A stretch of DNA of 64,000 nucleotides from Arthrobacter sp. SW1 (GTDB taxonomy: Bacteria; Actinomycetota; Actinomycetes; Actinomycetales; Micrococcaceae), in NCBI RefSeq assembly GCF_001766675.1, contig NZ_MJLT01000023.1, forward strand, positions 62,001-126,000, given 5' to 3'. A program made the position numbers and the translations under genes. The notes beneath the pieces were generated by a model. It had not been told where the DNA came from. It made no database searches and worked only from the letters and a program-made list of their open reading frames with translations. Below, in pieces: positions 58,573 through 64,000 of the stretch (positions are counted from its first letter, which is position 1; the number at the start of each line of letters is the position of its first letter).

Positions 58573-60092
58573 GCAGCCACATTCCCGGCGACGGCAGCGG
58601 TGCGGTCTTCGCCGCCGTCGACATCGGGGCGTCGTCAGGCCGCGTCATGCTGGGCCGCGTGTCCGCCACAGGCGTCTCGCTGGAGACCGTTCACCGCTTT
58701 CCGAACGGTGTGGTGGAGCTCGACGGCGGTCTCCGCTGGGATTTCGGCTTCCTTTTCGATGAGGTGCTCAAGGGCCTGGCCGATGCAGCGTCCGTCGCGG
58801 CGGCGGCCGGCGAGCGCATCGCAAGCATCGGGATCGACACCTGGGCCGTGGACTACGGATTGCTCGAGGACTCCGGCGGGCTTGTCTCTATGCCGTACAG
58901 CTACCGGGACAGCCGCGGCAGCACCGCCGTCGAACGGGTTCACGCGCTAGTGGACGAACGCAGGCTGTACGGGATCACGGGACTGCAGTTCCTGCCGTTC
59001 AATACCCTCTACCAGCTGGCTTCCGAGCCCTCGCTCGATGGCGTGCAGGCGCTCTTGATACCCGACCTGATCGCGTTCATGCTCACGGGCGAGCGCCGCA
59101 CTGAGGCCACGAACGCGTCGACCACCGGGCTCTTCGATGCGGTCGCAGGGGAGTGGGCCACCGGGCTGATGGATGAGCTTGGCCTTCCCCCGGCGATCTT
59201 TCCTCCGCTGGTCGAACCCGGGGACACCATCGGTACACTCCTGCCGGATGTGGCGGCACGCATCGGCCTGCCGGCTTCAGCTCCCGTGGTCGCGGTGGGT
59301 TCCCACGACACCGCATCCGCTGTGGCTGCGGTTCCTGCCGTGGAGGATGGGTTCGCCTACATCTCCTCGGGGACTTGGTCCCTGGTAGGCGTCGAACTGG
59401 ACCGGCCGGTGCTGGACGAGGCCAGCCGCGCTGCCAATTTCACCAACGAACGCGGCGTTGACGGGACAGTCCGATACCTGAGGAACGTCGGCGGGCTGTG
59501 GCTGCTGAGCGAATGCCAGCGGGCCTGGGCCGGCGATGGCCACGAAGTGCAGCTCGGAACGCTGCTTGACGAGGCGGCGGCCCTGCCCCCGGGCGGTCCC
59601 GTGATCGACGCCGACGACCCCGCCTTCACACCGCCGGGCGGCATGCCGGAGCGGATCCGGGAAGCAGTACGCCGGGCGGGCGGTCAAGCGCCCGAGGCGC
59701 CGGCCGCCGTCGTGCGTTGCATCCTGGACAGCCTTGCGGCCGGATACGCCCGGACACTCCGGCGGGCCGCCGAACTGGCCGGGAAGCGGATCAAGGTGGT
59801 GCACGTCGTGGGCGGCGGTTCGCAGAATTCCCTCCTGTGCCAGCTCACGGCGGATGCGTGCGGGCTTCCCGTGGTGGCCGGACCGGTGGAGGCAACGGCG
59901 CAAGGCAATATCCTCATCCAGGCGCGGGCTGCCGGCGCGGTTTCGGGAAGCCTTGAGCAACTCCGCCGCTTCACCGCCCCGCAGCAGGCCGCGGTTCGCT
60001 ACGAACCGCGTGCCACGGCGGCCGGGATGCGGCCCTATGCCGACCCGGCGGCTCCGGCCCCGGTCTCAGTCCCAGTCCCGACTGGATCGTAA
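58569..60092 (+). CDS. rhaB: Rhamnulokinase
   Basis: 507 residues, GTG overlapping the previous stop (GTGA). FGGY kinase: AAVDIGASSGRVMLG, SIGIDTWAVDYGLLED, MPYSYRDSR, GSHDTASAVAAVP and VVHVVGGGSQNSLLCQLTADACG. Phosphorylates L-rhamnulose. The Pro/Ala/Val-rich C-terminal end overlaps the opposite PNPOx-like gene by 58 bp. Confidence 0.94.
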   Translation: MSSHIPGDGSGAVFAAVDIGASSGRVMLGRVSATGVSLETVHRFPNGVVELDGGLRWDFGFLFDEVLKGLADAASVAAAAGERIASIGIDTWAVDYGLLEDSGGLVSMPYSYRDSRGSTAVERVHALVDERRLYGITGLQFLPFNTLYQLASEPSLDGVQALLIPDLIAFMLTGERRTEATNASTTGLFDAVAGEWATGLMDELGLPPAIFPPLVEPGDTIGTLLPDVAARIGLPASAPVVAVGSHDTASAVAAVPAVEDGFAYISSGTWSLVGVELDRPVLDEASRAANFTNERGVDGTVRYLRNVGGLWLLSECQRAWAGDGHEVQLGTLLDEAAALPPGGPVIDADDPAFTPPGGMPERIREAVRRAGGQAPEAPAAVVRCILDSLAAGYARTLRRAAELAGKRIKVVHVVGGGSQNSLLCQLTADACGLPVVAGPVEATAQGNILIQARAAGAVSGSLEQLRRFTAPQQAAVRYEPRATAAGMRPYADPAAPAPVSVPVPTGS

Positions 60093-60634
60093 TCGTACGC
60101 CGGCATGCCGTCGATGCTGCGCCGGTTCTTTCCAACGCGGTAGGCGGCACTGCCGTCGTCGCCCTTACGCTCAAAGAACGGACCGAGCAGCTCGCGGTGG
60201 CCTTCGAAGGACATGAGTGGAACGCCCCAGCCGCACGAATCGGAGACGCGCTCGACGTCGACGACGATCACCGCCCGGGTGCCTGGCTGCTGTTCGAAGC
60301 GCGCGGCCAGTTGTGTGAACCCGTCGTCGTAGCGGGTGACGGTCCTGCCGCGTCCGTGCAGCCGGACGATATTGGGCGGCCCGTCAAAAGCACAGAACAT
60401 GACGGTGATCCGACCGTTTTCGCGCAGGTGCGCAATGGTTTCGCTGCCGCTTCCTGTCACGTCGAGCCAGGCGAAGGTGCGCTCATCCAGGACGGCGAAG
60501 GTACCGGGAAGGCCGCGGGGTGAAACGTTGACGTGGCCTCCTGCGGACAGGGGAGCGGTTGCCACGAAGAACAGCGGTTGGCGTTCAATGAAGGTGCGCA
60601 GTTTTTGGTTGATGGATTCGTGGACTTTGCCCAT
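60035..60634 (-). CDS. Pyridoxamine 5'-phosphate oxidase-family protein
   Basis: 199 residues. Split-barrel flavin fold: INQKLRTFIERQPLFFVATAP, VNVSPRG, RTFAWLDVTGSGSETIAHLRENGRITVMFCAFDGPP and VRLHGRGRTV. Likely binds FMN or F420; true PdxH is not implied. Convergent with rhaB with a 58-bp overlap of coding ends. Confidence 0.88.
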   Translation of the reverse strand: MGKVHESINQKLRTFIERQPLFFVATAPLSAGGHVNVSPRGLPGTFAVLDERTFAWLDVTGSGSETIAHLRENGRITVMFCAFDGPPNIVRLHGRGRTVTRYDDGFTQLAARFEQQPGTRAVIVVDVERVSDSCGWGVPLMSFEGHRELLGPFFERKGDDGSAAYRVGKNRRSIDGMPAYDYDPVGTGTETGAGAAGSA

Positions 60635-60764
60635 GGGCCGACTCTGCCACCGCGTCGGGCGCCCGGCAAATGCCGTTCACGGTTCGGATAGTTGCCTCTC
60701 GACATGCGCCGGGTGAAATGTCAGGCTGGGCAAAGTTGCCCCACGACGATGCGGAGGACGGATC

Positions 60765-61589
60765 ATGCAGGACCTGACGGCGGCCGCCAGCGAGACCGGA
60801 TACGCGCCGGTCAATGGCCTTCAGATGTACTACGAGATCCACGGACGGGAGGGTGACGGCGGTGTTCCGCTGTTGCTCCTGCATGGCGGCCTTTTTGATA
60901 TCGTCCAGCAGTTCGGAGCGCTGATCCCGGGCCTGGCTGCCGGGCGCCGCGTGATCGCCGCGGACTTCCAGGGACATGGCCGAACCAACGACATTGACCG
61001 GCCGCTTGGCACTGCGGACCTGGCGTCCGACGTGCTTGGCCTGCTGCAACATCTTCGGGTTGCCAAGGTCGATGTATTCGGCTTCAGCATTGGCGGCGCC
61101 GTAGCCTTGCACCTCGCGGTCAAGCATCCTGAACTGGTCCGCAGGCTCATCGTCTCCTCGGTGTCCTTCCGGCCCGAAGGCGACCGGGGCGGGAACGCCG
61201 AGGCGATGGCGGAAATGTCTGTCGACATGATTGCCGGAACGCCGATGGAGGAACGCTACCTTGCTGTGTCGCCGCACCCCGACCGGGAACATCTCCAGGG
61301 CCTGTTGGACAAGCTCGTGCGGTACGGCGACGGTGAAAGCGGCTGGAGCGACGACGAGATCCGGGGGATTTCCGCACCGACCCTTTATACGGTGGGTGAC
61401 TGCGATATGGTCCGGCTGGACCACGCCGTGAAATTCCTTCAGTTGCGCGGGGGAGACGTGAACGGCGATTTCGAGGGTGTTCCGGCCTCACAGCTGGCCG
61501 TTTTCCCCGGGACGACGCACTTCAACGGGCTAGCACGGACAGAACTGGTGCACGAGGTGGTGACCGGATTCCTCGACGCAGGGGAGTAG
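60765..61589 (+). CDS. Alpha/beta hydrolase
   Basis: 274 residues, ATG 60765 behind GGAGGACGG. Oxyanion HGG in LLLLHGGLFD, nucleophile elbow VFGFSIGGAVALHLAVKHPE (Ser near residue 108), and C-terminal PGTTHFNGLA with the catalytic His. Possibly an esterase or C-C hydrolase; substrate unknown. Confidence 0.85.
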   Translation: MQDLTAAASETGYAPVNGLQMYYEIHGREGDGGVPLLLLHGGLFDIVQQFGALIPGLAAGRRVIAADFQGHGRTNDIDRPLGTADLASDVLGLLQHLRVAKVDVFGFSIGGAVALHLAVKHPELVRRLIVSSVSFRPEGDRGGNAEAMAEMSVDMIAGTPMEERYLAVSPHPDREHLQGLLDKLVRYGDGESGWSDDEIRGISAPTLYTVGDCDMVRLDHAVKFLQLRGGDVNGDFEGVPASQLAVFPGTTHFNGLARTELVHEVVTGFLDAGE

Positions 61590-61614
61590 GGGGGTCCTGT
61601 GGGACGATGGCGGC

Positions 61615-62151
61615 GTGGCGCAGCGCAACGTTCTTACCTTGGAACCGCAGGGTCCTGAATTCGTAGCATCGGTGTTTGCCGGTTATTCCAAGACGCGGAA
61701 AAGGGCGGAATGTCGTCGGTTGGACATCGTCATTGACGGCCGGCCACTTCGGTACTTATGGCGGGACTGGGAACAACCCGAATGGGACATGGAAGTTCCT
61801 GTTCCTGACCTCATCACGATGATGTCACCGTCTTCGCGCAAGGCAGCTTCCACCCAACTGGATCAACTCCGGGGCCCGGATGCGGGTGACGCACCCAAGA
61901 GGGTTGAACTGTTCTTTTGCCCGGCCTGCTTCGACATTTCCGACGGCATCCTGAGCGTCGAAGTTGCGCGTACGGCTGATGCTGTCACTTGGCGCGCCTT
62001 CGGCTGGAAGGACGAGGAACAGGACGGCGACGCGGACGCCCTGATCACGAACGCGACAGAACTCGTGTTTGATGCTGTCGCCTATGACGCGGTACTTGGC
62101 TCGGCTCAAGCGGCGTTCCGCCTTGGCTTCGGCTGGAGGCGAAAGCGCTAG
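61615..62151 (+). CDS. Hypothetical protein
   Basis: 178 residues from GTG 61615. Not recognised. Acidic protein with a CPAC pair (LFFCPACFDISDGILSVEVARTADAVTWRAFGW) in the middle, no signal peptide and no membrane span. GACGAT lies 6 nt before the GTG and could be a weak -10 for leaderless expression. Ends 30 bp before the stop of the convergent GyrA-like gene. Confidence 0.7.
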   Translation: MAQRNVLTLEPQGPEFVASVFAGYSKTRKRAECRRLDIVIDGRPLRYLWRDWEQPEWDMEVPVPDLITMMSPSSRKAASTQLDQLRGPDAGDAPKRVELFFCPACFDISDGILSVEVARTADAVTWRAFGWKDEEQDGDADALITNATELVFDAVAYDAVLGSAQAAFRLGFGWRRKR

Positions 62152-62181
62152 GTATGATCGCTGCGGTATTGGGGCGGTTTG

Positions 62182-62454
62182 TTAGTCGCCGGCGGCCAAC
62201 ATCGCTCTGAGTTCTTCAGCGCGCGAAGTGAGTTTTTGACGCTGGTCGCGGGTGAATCGTCTGGCTTGGGCGTCGAGGACAACCCGGCTGGCAAGCTCGC
62301 CAACACCCAAGAGCTGAGCTACTCGACGGATTGCTTCGTCCACGTCCTCTGAATCTTCGATGGCCTGGAAAACTTCTTCCCGTCGGGCAATCGCCTGTAC
62401 CAAGGCGTCCAGGATCACGAGTTCTTCTCTCATGTGCCGTTCCTGGTCCTCCAT
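62182..62454 (-). CDS. Small GyrA C-gate-like protein
   Basis: 90 residues, ATG 62454. From residue 13 onward it follows the pattern of the C-gate region of gyrase/topo IV subunit A: ILDALVQAI, then EEVFQAIEDSEDVDEA, then LGVGELASRVVLDAQARRFT and RDQRQKL, comparable with ILxGLxxAL, DEVIxLIRxSxxxxxA, LxExQAQAILDMxLxRLT and LExxKI of GyrA. The catalytic Tyr, winged helix and C-terminal DNA-wrapping domains are absent. AAGAAT is 6 nt before the ATG. It lies 100 bp from the dif-like site. Function unknown. Confidence 0.75.
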   Translation of the reverse strand: MEDQERHMREELVILDALVQAIARREEVFQAIEDSEDVDEAIRRVAQLLGVGELASRVVLDAQARRFTRDQRQKLTSRAEELRAMLAAGD

Positions 62455-62460
62455 ACGGCG

Positions 62461-62466
62461 ATTCTT
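62461..62466 (-). promoter_or_regulatory. -10 element of the GyrA-like gene
   Basis: AAGAAT on the minus strand, 6 nt before the ATG at 62454; leaderless transcript likely. Confidence 0.4.
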
Positions 62467-62553
62467 GCACGACGGAGGTCGTGGGCGCAGACGCCGTGTG
62501 GAACGGCCGCCGCGGAGCGCGGAGGAGTAGCTTCAGTGAAGAGTTTCAACTTT

Positions 62554-62581
62554 ACTTTACATAATGTAGATTATCGGCACT
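62554..62581. other. dif: dif-like XerCD recombination site
   Basis: Read on the minus strand it consists of an 11-bp XerC arm AGTGCCGATAA, a 6-bp centre TCTACA and an 11-bp XerD arm TTATGTAAAGT. It agrees with the E. coli dif (GGTGCGCATAA, TGTATA, TTATGTTAAAT) at 21 of 28 positions by eye, with the inner ATAA/TTATGT parts best kept. It lies in an AT-rich, non-coding patch in otherwise GC-rich DNA. XerC/XerD would resolve chromosome dimers here, so the site marks the terminus region. Confidence 0.8.
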
Positions 62582-62600
62582 TTAGGAACGCTTTGGCGAG

Positions 62601-62630
62601 GGTTCACCTGAGAAGATCTCTCGGTGAACC
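62601..62630. repeat. Inverted repeat next to dif
   Basis: GGTTCACC (62601-62608) and GGTGAACC (62623-62630) pair, with an inner GAGA/TCTC extension beyond one bulged T. It is 19 bp from the dif-like site. May be a terminator or a protein-binding palindrome. Confidence 0.6.
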
Positions 62631-62645
62631 ATTGACCTCAAAGCA

Positions 62646-62940
62646 ATGCTCCGCAGCGTTGTCGCCGACGCGTTCGACGACGCCTTTACCGTGACGCACG
62701 CCGGTTCCGGCAAGGAACTGTGGCTGTTTCGCAGGCTTCCGCCTACATCAGACGCACGGCGGTGATCCGCGCTAGCTACGGGTCGACGTCGCCATTCCCG
62801 AGTTGGGCGTCCAGGCCGCGCTTTTCGACTACGACGACGAACCGTACATGGGTGCCATGCTACGGAATCCCCGTCCCACCATGCGCGCCCGCCTCCAAGG
62901 CGGACGCCGACGAGCTTCGCGGGAGTACTGCAATTTACTT
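62646..62940 (+). pseudogene. Decayed coding remnants
   Basis: A frame from ATG 62646 reads SVVADAFDDAFTVTHAGSGK and stops at 62763. A different frame then reads VDVAIPELGVQAALFDYDDE and PYMGAMLRN around 62795-62880 before it loses protein-like character. The composition of both parts looks coding, and the frame change suggests a broken gene. The original family is not recognised. The remaining sequence up to the next gene at 62966 shows nothing else. Confidence 0.35.
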
Positions 62941-62965
62941 GACATAACTCTGTGCGCGCACTGCC

Positions 62966-63238
62966 TTACGCGTTCCCAAGCCGTTCCAGCGCCCTTCCAG
63001 GATCCACGCCAGCGTCGGCCGCTGCGAGCAGCAACAAGGACCGGCATTCCTCAAGGCACGCGGAGCAGGCGGCAAGGTGCGCCCGGAGACCCGGAATCGA
63101 GTCGGGCGCCTCGGCCAGCAGCATCTCGACATAGCCGTCGACCGCCTCGAAGCATTCGTCGCAGGACATCCAGGGCTCGGCCGAGAAAGTCAGCCGGCCC
63201 AATAGCTCCTGTGTTGTGACGCGACGTGCTGGAGTCAT
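62966..63238 (-). CDS. Putative small zinc-binding anti-sigma factor
   Basis: 90 residues; ATG overlaps the stop of the sigma gene (ATGA). Contains CDECFEAVDGYVEMLL and the HX3CX2C pattern HLAACSAC of the ZAS family of anti-sigma factors, such as RsrA, in which zinc and Cys sense redox state. No membrane span, so a cytoplasmic regulator. Coupled translation with the sigma gene supports the pairing. Confidence 0.8.
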   Translation of the reverse strand: MTPARRVTTQELLGRLTFSAEPWMSCDECFEAVDGYVEMLLAEAPDSIPGLRAHLAACSACLEECRSLLLLAAADAGVDPGRALERLGNA

Positions 63239-63909
63239 GGGATCACCCTCGAAGTTGGTTCGCCAAGGAAGCCAGCCTGCGTGAGGTACCGCCGCAGCCG
63301 CCCCCGGGCGTCGTGAAGTGTTTTGTACAACGCGTTGCGGCTTGTTCCCAGCCGGTCGGCGAGGACGTCGATGGGGACATCGTCGATGAGCAACGCAATC
63401 AGCACCCGGCGCTGGTGTGGTGTGAGCGCCTTCTCCAAGCCTTCCCGAATAGCGACGGAAAGCTCGGCGCCCTCCGCCTCCTCCTCTGGCACCAAACCGT
63501 GCCCTGGCTGTTCGGGTACGGACGCAAGATCCACGTCCCAATGGCGCCACATGCTCCGCCGAACTTCAACAGCCGCGTAGAGAATGCCGAACTTGTACGC
63601 CCAGGTGGAGAACTTGCTGCGGCCCTGGAACGTGGACAGTTTGCCCAATACCGCCACCATGGCCTCATCGGCGGCCTGGTTGATCAACTCGTCAACGCGG
63701 ACCACACCGATAGTCGGCAGCCGGCCGTACATTTGCAGGACCTGGTGGCGGACCGCTTTCAGCAAGAGACCGTGCAGCTTGGCAAGAGCCGCTTCATGAC
63801 CCGGACCGGTGGTGCTGAGCAGTACGACCCAGTCCGTGTCGCAGGGCGCCACGGCCGGGGCCCGCGGCCCCGCGAGTCCCGGTCCGTCAACGCCAGCTGT
63901 CGGGATCAC
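63235..63909 (-). CDS. ECF-type RNA polymerase sigma factor
   Basis: 224 residues from GTG 63909; the frame reaches back to TTG 63954, and GTG 63852 is a shorter option. Region 2: VDELINQAADEAMVAVLGKLSTFQGRSKFSTWAYKFGILYAAVEVRR. Region 4: ALTPHQRRVLIALLIDDVPIDVLADRLGTSRNALYKTLHDARGRLRRYL. The gene starts within the last codons of an upstream gene and is followed by the HX3CX2C protein, its likely anti-sigma partner. Target promoters unknown. Confidence 0.9.
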   Translation of the reverse strand: MIPTAGVDGPGLAGPRAPAVAPCDTDWVVLLSTTGPGHEAALAKLHGLLLKAVRHQVLQMYGRLPTIGVVRVDELINQAADEAMVAVLGKLSTFQGRSKFSTWAYKFGILYAAVEVRRSMWRHWDVDLASVPEQPGHGLVPEEEAEGAELSVAIREGLEKALTPHQRRVLIALLIDDVPIDVLADRLGTSRNALYKTLHDARGRLRRYLTQAGFLGEPTSRVIP

Positions 63910-64000
63910 CGTAAGACCCCATGTCGCCCACGGGCCCGGCAATGCGGACCGCAAGTTCCGGCGGGCATCCCTTGTCCACCAGATTCAGCAGCTCGTGGAT
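63887..64000 (-). CDS. C-terminal end of an unidentified gene
   Basis: 37 codons to the TGA at 63889-63887, reading IHELLNLVDKGCPPELAVRI and then AGPVGDMGSYGDPDSW. It continues beyond the window and overlaps the sigma start by about 23 bp. Family not recognised from this short piece. Confidence 0.55.
   Translation of the reverse strand: MHELLNLVDKGCPPELAVRIAGPVGDMGSYGDPDSWR

Noticed and set aside
49568..60092. The sugar island as a recently transferred element
   Set aside because: Codon use and GC content look like those of the neighbours, and no integrase, tRNA junction or direct repeats flank it.

Overview
The window is high-GC chromosomal DNA from an Actinobacterium, most likely Arthrobacter or a close relative in the Micrococcaceae (Pseudarthrobacter, Paenarthrobacter). 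The reasons are the gene order (leuS, degV, comEA-comEC-holA, rpsT, lepA-hemW, hrcA-dnaJ-rsmE, phoH-ybeY-CNNM-era, leuA-recO-uppS), the actinobacterial-type bcc-aa3 respiratory genes (di-heme QcrC, CtaF) and the many genes that seem to be transcribed from their own start codon. This assignment is an inference from gene content; no database was searched.

Layout. 1-1.8 kb: end of a glycerol facilitator gene and glpK. 1.9-9.8 kb: leuS behind a short leader peptide with a run of Leu codons and a terminator-like hairpin, then degV, the competence genes comEA-comEC, holA and the opposing rpsT. 10-25 kb: an orphan MazF-type gene, lepA-hemW, hrcA (with a CIRCE element)-dnaJ-rsmE, a GerMN lipoprotein, phoH-ybeY-CNNM-era and an LCP-family cell-wall protein. 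25-36 kb: an M13 peptidase, leuA (with its own Leu-rich leader peptide), recO-uppS, two tandem alpha/beta hydrolases, pyrD, a DUF3043 protein and an M20 dipeptidase. 36-46 kb: erpA and the two halves of the respiratory supercomplex, ctaC-ctaD-ctaF on the plus strand and ctaE-qcrC-qcrA-qcrB on the minus strand, with ptsH and a GntR/UTRA regulator between them. 46-49 kb: trpD, a stand-alone AsnC-type ligand domain, a DUF3054 protein and three VOC/PhnB-like genes.

49.4-60.1 kb is a catabolic island: an MHS-type transporter, a GH105 unsaturated rhamnogalacturonyl hydrolase, kduD, kduI and L-rhamnose mutarotase on one side, and rhamnose isomerase, a bifunctional aldolase/dehydrogenase and rhamnulokinase on the other, with a LacI-family repressor gene between them. 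Near-identical 12-bp operators sit at both promoters. The set of enzymes fits use of unsaturated rhamnogalacturonan disaccharides: GH105 would split them, and the Kdu and Rha branches would consume the two halves.

60-64 kb holds a flavin-type oxidase, a hydrolase, an unknown protein, a 90-residue protein that resembles the C-gate region of GyrA, an AT-rich patch with a 28-bp sequence very like a chromosomal dif (XerCD) site, decayed coding remnants, and an ECF-type sigma factor with a small HX3CX2C putative anti-sigma factor. If the dif call is right, the window lies at the replication terminus. The GyrA-like mini-gene only 100 bp from dif and the paired leucine leader peptides of leuS and leuA are the most interesting observations.
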